64,000 bases of DNA from Nocardia sp. XZ_19_385 (GTDB taxonomy: Bacteria > Actinomycetota > Actinomycetes > Mycobacteriales > Mycobacteriaceae), in NCBI RefSeq assembly GCF_015355755.1, contig NZ_JACVEE010000006.1, forward strand, positions 186,001 to 250,000, read 5' to 3'. The notes beneath the pieces were generated by a model. It searched no databases. It was not told the origin of the DNA and saw nothing but the letters and a program-made list of their open reading frames with translations. A program made the position numbers and the translations under genes. This document shows positions 7,793-16,497 of this stretch, one piece after another (within the stretch, counting starts at the first letter, position 1; the number at the start of each line of letters is the position of its first letter).

Positions 7793-8110
7793 TCAGCTCT
7801 CCTGGTCGGTGAGCCGGGCCATCGCCGCGGCCGTGGCGTCGTCGATGCCTTGCACGCGGTCGGCGAAGGCGCTGATGATGGTGGCGTGCGCGTCGATCAG
7901 CGCGGCGGCCGTGCGGACGGTGTCGGCGTGCGATTGCGCCGCACCCGTCCAGGCCTTCGCGAAATCAGCGCCGAGCAGGCCGAGGCCGGACAGATCCGCG
8001 CCGGCGGCGGTGTCGGTGTGGCTCGCAGTGGTGCCCAGCAGGCCCGAAACCTCAGCGGCCGCAGCGGCATAGGTGGCGACGGCCTCGGGGTCGACATTCA
8101 GCTCAGACAT
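7793..8110 (-). CDS. EspC-like type VII secretion target (WxG family)
   Basis: A 105-residue alpha-helical protein with the size and composition of ESX substrates of the EspC/DUF2580 group: two Ala-rich helices joined at a WTG turn (residues 54-56) and no Sec signal. Such proteins are exported by type VII machinery, often paired with a partner encoded next door. Here the partner would be the gene ending at 6635. No EccC ATPase or EccB/D/E component lies in the window, so the transporter would have to be elsewhere. A C-terminal YxxxD/E signal is not evident. Confidence 0.75.
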   Translation of the reverse strand: MSELNVDPEAVATYAAAAAEVSGLLGTTASHTDTAAGADLSGLGLLGADFAKAWTGAAQSHADTVRTAAALIDAHATIISAFADRVQGIDDATAAAMARLTDQES

Positions 8111-9167
8111 GAACCCCCCTTGAAAGCATGATCAATCAACAGGTCGTGAATTACCACCTTACTGCTCCCTTCGCCGGGCGGGAATCTCTGGAACTACCTG
8201 GCGAGTGAGATCCGGTGAGGCTCAGAATATCCTGCGACGCCGACAACCGAGCGGCGACTGCATCATGTTCTGGTTATTCGGGTTTCCCAGGCTGGCTGCC
8301 GCAGCGCATGGGCCGCCACGCGGACGAGGGGCTCGTTCATTGCGCCCTCGCGTTCGGGTCTCGACGCCGCCCTCTGATCCCCGGCTGACCAGCGCTCCAC
8401 CCAAGACTTCACTGTCGAATCTTCTTCGGATCTCGAAACGCGCCCACAGTGGGGCACCTGCGACGACATCGAGCGTTCGAGCGGATTTTGCGGCAGGGAA
8501 GCCCGGTCGGGGCGCCCAACGTAACCAGCATCTTTGGGGTGGCGGTGCAGGAGGCACCGGAGGTCCGGTCCTCAAACGTCTACCGGGCAGCGACGGTTGG
8601 GCAACCGTCAGGTGGGCGCTCCAGCACGCCCCTGCGAGGTGGTGACTGTTCGGTGCCCGGCAGAGGGCTGGTTTCGGTGCGTCCGCGGGGTCGGCGGTTG
8701 GGGATCGAAAACCTTCCCGGACAGAGTGGTCTAACAGGGGCGCTGGTGACCGTTCGGTACCCGGCAGAGCGCTGGTTGCGGTGCGTCCGCAGGGTGGCGG
8801 CGGTCGAGGGATCGAACAACCCTCCCGGACAGGGTCGTCCAGGAGTGGTGCTGTGGTCCAGAGATCTAGCCCAATCATGCGGGGCGCGTTGACAGCCCTA
8901 CCGGACTTACCACTCACCTTTAGTGCCGACGCTCGATTCGGTCCTCGGTCACCCGGCTGTGGTCCGGTCCAGAACATTCCAAAAAGACAGAAAAGAGAAT
9001 CGGTGCGGATGAACAGCTTCAGAGGCACTGTGGAGACAAACCGAAACAGTCGCATCACGTAACACATTGTGCAGCAGTGACTTTCGATCGCGTGTCCAGT
9101 GTGAAGAGATCGAATTCAGACCCGATTATCGATAGCTATCGGCTTTGAACGGCGATAGAATTCACAC
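8111..9167. other. Gene-free stretch of about 1 kb with a 104-bp direct repeat
   Basis: No frame here looks like a real protein. A unit at 8641-8744 recurs at 8745-8850 (offset 104 bp), sharing TTCGGT, CCCGGCAGAG, GCTGGTT, CGGTGCGTCCGC and TCCCGGACAG. Because 104 is not a multiple of 3, the copies translate in different frames, so the repeat is probably non-coding. The promoter of the EspC-like operon should lie at 8111-8200, and that of the HNH gene near 9090-9160 in an AT-richer patch. Confidence 0.65.
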
Positions 9168-10658
9168 ATGCGTTCGACCAGCCCAGTGGTACCAGTACAG
9201 CGGGTCACCGACCCGCTACTGACCGCCGCCACCAACCTCGGCGACACCACGGTGACGCTGCTCTCGGATGAGGCTGTGCTCGAAGCGATACGCGAGCTCG
9301 AACGCGCCCGGCGGGTGCTGGATTCCTTCGCCCACAAACTGATCGTGCGCGCCACCGAAGGCGGACTCCCCGCCCGCACCGGTGCTGGCACCACGAAAAA
9401 ACTGCTGATCCAAACCCTGCGGATCTCCCATGCCGACGCCGCCGCCCGCATCGCGGCCGCTGCGGCTTTGGGTGTGTGGCATGACATCCCGGGCGAGGAT
9501 GTCGAGCCCCGCCACCCCGCGACCGCAGCCGCCCAAGCCGAAGGCGAGATCTCCACCGATCATGCACGTGAGATCGCGAAAGTGTTGAAGCGTGTCCCCG
9601 GCTCGATCACGAACACCGATTTCGAAGCCGCCGAACACATCCTGGCCACCGCCGCCCGCGCTGTCACGCCCGAAGACGTCACCAACATCGGCCGCGACAT
9701 CCTGGCCCGCCTCGACCCTGACGGCAGCCTCACCGACGACACCGACCGCCAACGTCAACGCAGCCTGCGCATCGGTAAGCAACGCGCTGACGGGATGTCA
9801 CCGATCAGCGGCGACATCACCCCCACCCTGCGCGCCCTGCTCGACCCTGTCCTCGCGAAACTGGGCCGCCCGGGCATGAACAATCCCGACGACCCCGACA
9901 GCCCTTCCGGCAATATCGAACACATCGACCGGGAAGTGTTAGACGCGGCCGCCAAACGTGACACTCGCAGCGCCGCGCAACGCACCCACGACGCGTTGGT
10001 CGCGCTGTTGTCGCCGGGCACCGACCCTGCCAACCTGGGAACCCATCGCGGACTGCCTGTCTCGACGATCCTGTCGATCAGCATCGAGGACATCGAAAAT
10101 GCTGCCGGGGTCGCCACTACCGCTACCGGGGGCACGGTCCCGATCGGGGAGGCGTTGAGGCTGGCCGAACGGGCTCTGCCGTGGCTGATGGTTTTCGACC
10201 ATGCCGGTGTGCCACTGCATTTGGGGCGTACCAAACGCCTCGCCTCGGCTGGTCAACGCCTTGCGTTGATCGCTGCCCTGCGGGGCTGCACCCGCCCCGG
10301 CTGCGACGCACCGGCAAGTCTTTGCGCGGTCCATCACGTCACCGACTGGAACAAAGACGGCAACACTGACATCGACAATGAAACCTTGGCCTGCGACCGC
10401 TGCCACGCCTTGGTCCATGACGGACCCGGCGGCTGGAAAACCGTTGTCCTCAGCAATGATTCGGATTATCCGGGTCGGACCGGGTGGATCGCACCATCCC
10501 ACATCGACCCCACCCAAACACCACAGGTCAACCACCGCCACCATGCCAGCGAACTCCTCGCCGAAACCCTCGCGCGCATCCACGACCACCGCGAACGAGA
10601 CCGTGAGCAACGCCGACGCTGGCTCGATGATCTAGCGCCAGACACACCTGCTGCCTGA
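9168..10658 (+). CDS. DUF222/HNH endonuclease-domain protein (13E12 family)
   Basis: A 496-residue member of the actinobacterial DUF222-HNH family, which is often multicopy. The N-terminal 350 residues are the helical DUF222 region. The C-terminal HNH nuclease has a zinc-binding CTRPGCD, the CAVHHVTDWNKDG core and CDRCHALVHDGPGGW. The family is presumed to cut DNA, but its role is unsettled; mycobacterial 13E12 genes can serve as phage attachment sites. The tail is charged (DHRERDREQRRRWLDDL). The 3' end is repeated 126 bp downstream as a decayed copy. No phage genes are nearby. Confidence 0.9.
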   Translation: MRSTSPVVPVQRVTDPLLTAATNLGDTTVTLLSDEAVLEAIRELERARRVLDSFAHKLIVRATEGGLPARTGAGTTKKLLIQTLRISHADAAARIAAAAALGVWHDIPGEDVEPRHPATAAAQAEGEISTDHAREIAKVLKRVPGSITNTDFEAAEHILATAARAVTPEDVTNIGRDILARLDPDGSLTDDTDRQRQRSLRIGKQRADGMSPISGDITPTLRALLDPVLAKLGRPGMNNPDDPDSPSGNIEHIDREVLDAAAKRDTRSAAQRTHDALVALLSPGTDPANLGTHRGLPVSTILSISIEDIENAAGVATTATGGTVPIGEALRLAERALPWLMVFDHAGVPLHLGRTKRLASAGQRLALIAALRGCTRPGCDAPASLCAVHHVTDWNKDGNTDIDNETLACDRCHALVHDGPGGWKTVVLSNDSDYPGRTGWIAPSHIDPTQTPQVNHRHHASELLAETLARIHDHRERDREQRRRWLDDLAPDTPAA

Positions 10659-10784
10659 ACCCGTGGTGCCGCCGCCGTCGGGCACCACGGGAAACTTGCG
10701 CGCATCCACGACCACCGGGACCAAAGCCGTGAACAACGCCGGCGCTGGCTCCACGACCTAGGGCCAGACAAACCTGCCGCCTGG
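10572..10784 (+). repeat. Partial duplication of the HNH gene 3' end
   Basis: Bases 10572-10657, the last 29 codons of the HNH gene, reappear at 10698-10783 with the same order of landmarks: GCGCGCATCCACGACCACC, the GAGCAACGCC/GAACAACGCC block, CGCTGGCTC, and CCAGACA with AACCTGC. The copy reads RIHDHRDQSREQRRRWLHDL followed by TAG in the corresponding frame. Further decayed sequence follows up to the methyltransferase gene; nothing else is recognised in 10785-11060. Confidence 0.82.
10660..10691 (+). terminator. Perfect 11-bp hairpin after the HNH gene
   Basis: CCCGTGGTGCC (10660-10670) pairs exactly with GGCACCACGGG (10681-10691) across a 10-base loop, starting 2 bases after the HNH stop codon. 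There is no T run, as is usual for actinobacterial intrinsic terminators. It sits between the two copies of the gene tail. Confidence 0.65.
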
Positions 10785-11060
10785 CCGCGGAACCGTCCCG
10801 TCCGTGCGGTGGATTCCCGCGCATCGATAGCAAGTCCACCAGCCGAATGATTTGGCGCCCCAACAGCATCCATCAGGTGGGGACCGTTGTATCCGAGTGG
10901 CATTCGTGGATCGCGGTCGAAAATGAGTGGATCGCTCCACCCACGTCCCAGACAGAACCGCCTACCCCTTCGGCGACCTGCTCGTCCCACTCGGAGAGCG
11001 CATGGGCGCTTCCTCTTGCGGGGCGGAATTCCGCACTCGGACAACCGTAGTGGCCGGGGC

Positions 11061-12104
11061 ATGCCACCCTCGATCCTCATGAACGAGGACTATGTCGCTG
11101 ACATCCGGAAGCTTGCCGGATTGGCCACGCCTATGGCTTTGCGGGTGGCGGTGACCCTCGGGCTGCCGGATCGGTTGCGTGGAGATGGTGTCGCCGTCGA
11201 GCGCGTCGCGACTGAGCTCGAGGTGTCAGTCGTGGGGCTCGAATTGCTTGTGGGCCATCTTGAAACACTCGGCATCGTGCGGTGTGTACCGGCCGGGTAT
11301 GTGACCACCGGCCTCGGTGCGGCGCTGTGTAGTGACGCGGGCAACGGTCTGACCAACTTTCTGCATCTGGACATGGCCGGTGGTCGTGCCGAGTTGGCGT
11401 TCACTGAGCTCCTGCACAGCGTCACCACCGGTGCGGCGGGTTACGGGCGGCGCTATGGGCTGGATTTCTGGGCCGACCTCGCCCAGAACCCCGAGCTGCG
11501 TGCGTCTTTCGACCAGCAGATGACGGATCGATTCCGCGAGCAGGTCCCCCGGATCGTCGCGGGCTACGACTGGGGCCGCTTTCCCAGCATCGTCGACGTT
11601 GGCGGCGGTCACGGCACTCTGCTCGCCGCGGTCCTCGACCACTATCCCGGGATCTGTGGCCACCTGATTGATCTCGAAGCGACTGCGACCGAGGCCCGCC
11701 GCGTCTTCACCGAACGTCAGATCACAGACCGAGTCCACGTGACCGCCCAGAGTTTCTTCGACCCTCTCCCCCGAGGCGCACAAGCCTATTTGCTCTGCGA
11801 CATCCTGCATGACTGGGACGACGAGCACGCGCACCGAATTCTCGCCCGCTGCGTCGAGGCCGCCGACCCCACCAGCCGCGTCCTCGTCATCGAACCCGTC
11901 GGCGGCCGCCATGCCAATACCGAATTCGATCTGGCCATGCTCGTCATCTTCGGCGGCCGTGAACGCCGAATCGACGAATTCCGCACTCTCGCTGCGCCGC
12001 ACGGCTTAGTACTCGACACCGTGACCGACCTGACCGATCAACGCTGCCTGCTGGAATTCCGCCTCCGCGCCCTGCAACCTGGTGACGAGGTCACCCTGGA
12101 GTAG
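11061..12104 (+). CDS. SAM-dependent O-methyltransferase (acetylserotonin OMT-like)
   Basis: A 347-residue class I methyltransferase of the DnrK/TcmN-type O-methyltransferase family. Residues 10-100 form the helical dimerisation/winged-helix domain. The SAM-binding core includes IVDVGGGHGTLLAAVL, the acidic loop LIDLEATATEA and DILHDWDDEHAHRIL, whose His-Asp pair is typical of the catalytic region. Such enzymes methylate phenolic hydroxyls, usually in secondary metabolism; no biosynthetic cluster surrounds it, so the substrate is unknown. The ATG at 11061 is chosen for family length; the ATG at 11079 is an alternative. The open frame extends upstream without homology. Confidence 0.85.
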   Translation: MPPSILMNEDYVADIRKLAGLATPMALRVAVTLGLPDRLRGDGVAVERVATELEVSVVGLELLVGHLETLGIVRCVPAGYVTTGLGAALCSDAGNGLTNFLHLDMAGGRAELAFTELLHSVTTGAAGYGRRYGLDFWADLAQNPELRASFDQQMTDRFREQVPRIVAGYDWGRFPSIVDVGGGHGTLLAAVLDHYPGICGHLIDLEATATEARRVFTERQITDRVHVTAQSFFDPLPRGAQAYLLCDILHDWDDEHAHRILARCVEAADPTSRVLVIEPVGGRHANTEFDLAMLVIFGGRERRIDEFRTLAAPHGLVLDTVTDLTDQRCLLEFRLRALQPGDEVTLE

Positions 12105-12142
12105 ACACGCGGGCAGGAGCTGCGGCAGCAGGCGGTCGCGAT

Positions 12143-12385
12143 TCACAATGTCCACTCATCACTGAAATCCGCGTGATCAGCCCACGTGTGCGCCAAGAAC
12201 CTCAGCATCGAGTCGCCGAGCAAACCCCCGTGCCGCTGGGCAAACACCAGAATGTGCCGTTTGCCGACGATCTCGCGTAACTCCCGTGCCCGCTTGATCT
12301 CGCTCGCAATGCGCAGTGCGGCGAGTTCGTCCTCCGAGATCCGCTCCCGAATGAAGGCCTCGATTTCGAGATGCTGTGCTCTCAC
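12143..12385 (-). CDS. Small DUF6221-like protein
   Basis: An 80-residue protein resembling the actinobacterial DUF6221 family: an N-terminal helix with FIRERISEDELAALR, a central region around the charged KRHILVFAQRH, and a C-terminus ending LAHTWADHADFSDEW, the usual family ending (leucine-rich turn, then ADHxDFxxEW). The function is unknown. The GTG start at 12385 overlaps the TGA of the upstream acetyltransferase gene, so the two are probably translationally coupled. Confidence 0.65.
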   Translation of the reverse strand: MRAQHLEIEAFIRERISEDELAALRIASEIKRARELREIVGKRHILVFAQRHGGLLGDSMLRFLAHTWADHADFSDEWTL

Positions 12386-12888
12386 GAATCATTGGACGCA
12401 ACCGCGGTCGACACGGTTCCATCGGTGCGAACCGCGTGTCCTTCAGGTTTCCAGAGGTAGCGAATATCCGGTTCCCGCTCCGCATTTCGCATGCCATCTG
12501 TCCGCTCCACCTCGACGAACCCATGCCGGACATAGAACCGCCGCGCCGCACCATTCACCTGAAATGTCCACAGCTCCAACCTCTCCGGCCGCCGCTGCTT
12601 GGCCAACTCCATGAAATGGTCGCCGAGTCCGCGCCCACGCCAGTCCGGCGCCAGATAGAGCTGCTCCAGCTCCACGTCCGCCAGGACCAGCATGCCGCGT
12701 ACCACGCCGTCGGCAACCGCCACCCACGTCTCACGCTGCGGCACAACGACACTGGCGAACCATCGCCGAACGTCGTCGTCATCGTGGGCACGCCGCACCG
12801 TAGGCAACGCTGCGTCGAAGGACCGCAGCCATACCTCGGCTACCGCGGCAGCGTCCGAATCCTCCGCACGCCGCAAGAAAAGATCCAC
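12382..12888 (-). CDS. GNAT-family N-acetyltransferase
   Basis: A 168-residue GNAT protein that would acetylate an amine using acetyl-CoA. The acetyl-CoA-binding signature is LEQLYLAPDWRGRGLGDHFM (Q/RxxGxG/A type, about residues 73-92). The core ends with NGAARRFYVRHGFVEVERTDG. The final 25 residues are an unconserved tail. A GTG start at 12888 fits the family N-terminus (FLRRAEDSDAAAVAEVW). It overlaps the DUF6221-like gene by 4 bases. The substrate cannot be inferred. Confidence 0.85.
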   Translation of the reverse strand: MDLFLRRAEDSDAAAVAEVWLRSFDAALPTVRRAHDDDDVRRWFASVVVPQRETWVAVADGVVRGMLVLADVELEQLYLAPDWRGRGLGDHFMELAKQRRPERLELWTFQVNGAARRFYVRHGFVEVERTDGMRNAEREPDIRYLWKPEGHAVRTDGTVSTAVASNDS

Positions 12889-12914
12889 GGCCCCAACCTA
12901 AGTCACCGGCTCCG

Positions 12915-13075
12915 TACTCGAAACGATGTGCCCGCCGCAGCGGCTCGTACGCGAGCTCTGCCTTTCGATACCCGAAACGACGGCCCCGCAGCAGCTCATA
13001 AGCGAACTATGCCTTTTCGATACCCGAAACGATGTGCCCGCCGCAGCAAGTCATAAGCGAACTCCGCCTTTTCGA
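12915..13075. repeat. Threefold tandem repeat of about 54 bp
   Basis: Three imperfect units lie at 12915-12968 (54 bp), 12969-13020 (52 bp) and 13021-13075 (55 bp). Each starts TAC(T/C)CGAAACGA and ends GCCTTT(T)CGA. They occupy the gene-free gap between the GNAT promoter side and the DJ-1 gene's 3' end. The rest of the gap (13076-13179) shows nothing recognisable. Confidence 0.85.
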
Positions 13076-13179
13076 TACTGCTCCGCCCGATGATCGAGCC
13101 GCATGACCGATGCTCACTGATGCGCAGCTGAACCGCAAGCAAGCCGGACCAGCAGCCGTTGCTGAGATCTAGGCGACCA

Positions 13180-13830
13180 TCACTTGCGGGGATCTACCGA
13201 ACCGAGTTCCCAGGTCTTGCCCGCCGGCCAGTCGGTGCCTGCCGGTGGCTCGGGGTCGTATTGGATGCCGCGGCGGACCCATTGGGCGCGTTCGTCACCG
13301 GCCAGCCGTTGCAGCAGGTGCAGGGCCATGTCGGTGCCGGCGGAAACGCCCGCGGAGGTGATGATGTCGCCTGCGTCGACGTAGCGAGCGTCGGGGCGCA
13401 CTTCGATGGTGGGGTCGAGGTCGGCGAGGACGTCGAGGGACAGCCAGTGGGTGGTGGCCGGGCGGTCGGTGAGTAGGCCGGCGGCGGCCAGGACCAAAGC
13501 GCCGGTGCAGACGCTGGTGATCAAGGGAATTCGCGGGCGCTGGTCACGGAGCCAGGTCAGCATGGGCTCGTCGTGGATCAGGGGGCGCGTGCCCATTCCG
13601 CCGGGGAAAACTAACACGTCCAGGTCGGGCACGGTAGCGAAGGAATGGTCCGGGATGACCCGTAATCCCTTGGCGCACTGCACTTCTACGCCGTCGCGAG
13701 AAAATGTGAGCGCTTCCCAGCCGTCCTCCGGCGCTGTTCGCGTCCAGAAGGCGAGTACCTCCCAGGGCCCGGCGAAGTCGAGTTCCTCGACGCCGGGGAA
13801 CAGCAGGATGCCGATCTTGCGTGTGGCCAC
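13180..13830 (-). CDS. DJ-1/PfpI-family protein (isonitrile hydratase-like)
   Basis: A 216-residue class I glutamine amidotransferase-like protein. The fold starts KIGILLFPGVEELDFAGPWE, where the acidic residue of the nucleophile elbow is conserved. The Cys nucleophile is in ITSVCTGALVLAAAG at about residue 108, followed by ATTHW. This arrangement matches the GlxA N-terminal domain and Pseudomonas isonitrile hydratase. There is no AraC helix-turn-helix, so it is an enzyme or sensor rather than a GlxA regulator. The GTG at 13830 is the start. The guanine deaminase gene upstream on the same strand is separated by a strong hairpin, so it is probably a separate transcript. Confidence 0.85.
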   Translation of the reverse strand: MATRKIGILLFPGVEELDFAGPWEVLAFWTRTAPEDGWEALTFSRDGVEVQCAKGLRVIPDHSFATVPDLDVLVFPGGMGTRPLIHDEPMLTWLRDQRPRIPLITSVCTGALVLAAAGLLTDRPATTHWLSLDVLADLDPTIEVRPDARYVDAGDIITSAGVSAGTDMALHLLQRLAGDERAQWVRRGIQYDPEPPAGTDWPAGKTWELGSVDPRK

Positions 13831-13853
13831 ATCCCGATCCTGCCACCGGAACG

Positions 13854-13885
13854 GTCGGCGACTCGCGAACCCGCGAGTCGCCGAC
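13854..13885 (-). terminator. 14-bp perfect hairpin after guanine deaminase
   Basis: GTCGGCGACTCGCG (13854-13867) pairs perfectly with CGCGAGTCGCCGAC (13872-13885) around an AACC loop, beginning 8 bases beyond the guanine deaminase stop. It is very stable with no T run, consistent with an actinobacterial terminator. It separates this gene from the DJ-1 gene. Confidence 0.75.
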
Positions 13886-13893
13886 GCGTTGGA

Positions 13894-14394
13894 TCAGTAG
13901 TCGATGCGGTCGGTCTTGGCCAGCCACGCATCGAAGGGGGCGTTGCGGTTCGGCAGGTCCAGCTGCTCGACGCGGGTCGGCCAGTTCGACTTCGGCTTCA
14001 ACTCGAACAGGTCGTAGAACTTGAGGTCGTCGAAGCCGGCGACGGCGGCGTCGTGCCGGTCGGCGGAGTAGACGATGCGGTCGACGCGCGCCCACAGGGC
14101 GGAGGACAGGCACATCGGGCACGGCTCGCACGAGGTGACCAGCACACAGCCCTCGAGGGAGAAGGTGTTCAGTTCCTTGCAGGCGGCGCGCATGGCGCTG
14201 ACCTCGCCGTGCGCGGTCGGGTCCAGGGTCGAGGTGACCTGGTTGTGGCCGATCGCGACAATCTCGGTGCCCTTGGCGACCAATGCACCGAACGGACCGC
14301 CGCCGTTCGCCACGCTGGTGGTGGCCAACCTGATCGCCTCATCCATCCAGGCGCGTTCGAGCTCCTGAATGTTCACTTCTTGCGTCGCGGTCAC
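13894..14394 (-). CDS. guaD: Guanine deaminase (cytidine deaminase fold)
   Basis: Converts guanine to xanthine and ammonia in the cytoplasm, feeding the divergent xanthine dehydrogenase operon. The zinc site is clear: the His/Glu motif TAHGEVSAMRAA and the Cys pair in TSCEPCPMCLSSALWA. The C-terminal YDLFELKPKSNWP segment, with a terminal DRIDY, resembles Bacillus-type guanine deaminase rather than tRNA adenosine deaminase. From the GTG at 14394, with GGAG 5 bases before it, the protein is 166 residues, the usual length. The frame stays open to an ATG at 14463, but the extra 23 residues lack family features. Confidence 0.85.
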   Translation of the reverse strand: MTATQEVNIQELERAWMDEAIRLATTSVANGGGPFGALVAKGTEIVAIGHNQVTSTLDPTAHGEVSAMRAACKELNTFSLEGCVLVTSCEPCPMCLSSALWARVDRIVYSADRHDAAVAGFDDLKFYDLFELKPKSNWPTRVEQLDLPNRNAPFDAWLAKTDRIDY

Positions 14395-15028
14395 GGTCAC
14401 TCCATTCGGATCGGTGGGGCCGTCGCATCTTTGCGATTGGGCCCACATCCCTTGCTTGTGCAACTGGTGTGAAGGAGTACACAGCCAAGCAAGTGAAGTC
14501 AGCTAGGGGTGGAAGACATGAAGACCTCCACAGGCTGACACCGCCTTTTCGTAGTCTTTGACAAGAGCCTATCCGCGTATCCTCCGAGAAACGTTCCTGT
14601 CATATCCATTCGTAGGAAAAGCCTAGCCATTCGGAGACCAATGATCTCCCGGTCGGAGCTTCCTACAAACCTTCCGGGCCGACGCATGTCAGCTTGACCT
14701 ATGGCCTACGTCACCCGTACTTTCGAGCTGACCGACTCGTGAGCTACCGAAGGGAGGCAAGTCGGATGTCCACTATCTCTGACCTGCGTCGCCTCGCTCA
14801 CCGGACCGTTTGGGTCCCGGGTCGCGTAGCGCACGGCTGCTGAGCAGTCCCCCGCTGTCCGGCGGGCCCGTTCGCGCCCCCGGCACATTTCGATCTCTGT
14901 CACCGCCCCGCGGCACATCTTCGTGCCGATTCGCGCTCCGGATTCTCGGGTTGCGCCATCGAAACAGAAAGCTCTGAAATGGCGACTAGGATTATCGTAT
15001 CGACCGCGTACCGAAATGAGGTTGTGCC
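14395..15028. other. Divergent intergenic region between guaD and the xdh operon
   Basis: About 630 bases with no conventional gene. It holds a TTGACA box at 14558-14563, a possible small leader ORF at 14766-14843 whose Shine-Dalgarno lies between CCGACT (14732-14737) and its complement AGTCGG (14760-14765), and an AT-rich TAGGATTAT at 14985-14993 that could be the -10 of the xdh promoter. No known riboswitch was recognised. Confidence 0.5.
14766..14843 (+). CDS. Possible 25-residue leader peptide upstream of xdh
   Basis: An ATG at 14766 with a strong GGGAGG (14752-14757) opens 25 codons, starting MSTISDLRRLAH and ending GRVAHGC, then TGA. It is Arg- and His-rich and ends in Cys. Complementary hexamers flank the ribosome site, so initiation could be switched by structure. 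It lies 185 bases before xdhA with only non-coding sequence between. Its small size makes chance occurrence possible; no homologue was recognised. Confidence 0.35.
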   Translation: MSTISDLRRLAHRTVWVPGRVAHGC

Positions 15029-16497
15029 ATGGTAGCGGCGCGAATCACGGTCAATGGGAAGGCCGAGCCGATTTCTCCGGCGGCCCCCCACACAACGGTC
15101 TTGGATTTCCTGCGGGACCGCGGCTTCACCGGGAGCAAGGAAGGCTGCGCCGAGGGTGAATGCGGCGCCTGTTCGATCATGGTGGCCCGCCCGGGCGTCG
15201 ACCAGCCCACCGACTGGGTAGCGGTCAACGCCTGCCTGGTCCCGGTCGCCGCCCTCGACGGCCAGGAGATCGTCACCGCCGAAGGTCTCGGCACCATGGA
15301 CGCCAGCGGCACGCCCACCGAACTGCATCCGGTGCAGCAGGAGATGGCCGTGCGTGGCGGTTCCCAATGTGGTTACTGCACACCGGGATTCGTTTGCAGT
15401 ATGGCTTCCGAGTACTACCGTCCCGGCCGCTGCCCGTCCAAGCAGGAACCCGCCGAGGCCGAAGCGCACGACCACGAGCACGGCCCCAACGGCTTCGATC
15501 TGCACTCGCTGAGCGGAAACCTTTGCCGCTGCACGGGTTACCGCCCGATTCGCGACGCCGCTTACGCCCTCGGTCAGCCGAGCACCGACGACCCGCTCGC
15601 CCAGCGCCGGGAGCAGCCCGCCCCCGCGCCGGTCGCCACCGAGTACACCCAGGACGACCGCACGTTCCGCCGCCCGGACACCCTGGCCGAAGCGGTGCAG
15701 CTGTTGCGTGAGCGCCCGGACGCGGTGCTCGTCGCCGGTTCGACCGACTGGGGTGTGGAAGTCAATATCCGCGCCCGGCGCGCGGATTACGTGATCGGCA
15801 TCGACCGGCTCCCCGAATTGCGGGAGCTGAAAGTGGCATCCGATCACATCGAGATCGGCGCCGCGGTGCCGCTCACCGAGATCGAACGCCGTCTCGACGG
15901 CAGCGTGCCGCTGCTCGCGCAGCTGTTCCCGCAGTTCGCTTCCCGGCTGATCCGCAACAACGCCACCTTCGGCGGCAACCTGGGTACCGGTTCGCCGATC
16001 GGTGACAGCCCGCCGGCGCTGCTCGCGCTCGGTGCGTCGGTGGTGCTCTCCTCCGCCGACGGCGATCGGGAGATCGAACTGGCCGACTACTTCACCGGCT
16101 ACCGGCAGAGCGTGCGCCGCCCGGACGAACTGATCCGCTCGGTGCGCATCCCGCTGCCGCTGGCGCCGGTGACGGCGTTCCACAAGATCGCCAAGCGCCG
16201 CTTCGACGACATCTCCAGCGTGGCAGTCGCTTTCGCGCTGGACATCGAGGACGGCATCGTGCGCTCGGCGCGCATCGGCCTGGGTGGCGTCGCCGCCACC
16301 CCGATCCGCGCCCGCGACACCGAGGCAGCCCTCGTCGGCAAGCCCTGGTCGGCGGAGATCGTCGAAGCCGCTGCCCTGGTGCTGAGCTCGGAGGGCACGC
16401 CGATGAGCGATCACCGCGCGAGTTCCGAATACCGCTCCGCGATGCTGGGCCGGAGTCTCGAGAAGCTGTACGCAGAAACCACCGAGGCGGTGCTGTC

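Noticed and set aside
8222..9067. 281-codon open frame on the minus strand in the gene-free region
   Set aside because: It runs through a 104-bp direct repeat whose copies fall in different frames, has no family features and unusual composition. Probably non-coding.
12915..13075. Could the three tandem units be a small CRISPR array?
   Set aside because: The units are directly contiguous without unique spacers, and no cas genes are present.
13180..13830. GlxA-type transcriptional regulator
   Set aside because: The DJ-1 domain is complete at 216 residues but no AraC helix-turn-helix follows, unlike the gene at 52283.
14395..15028. Known riboswitch upstream of the xdh operon
   Set aside because: I did not recognise a conserved core of any known class (TPP, cobalamin, SAM, purine); only simple complementary hexamers around a possible leader ORF were seen.
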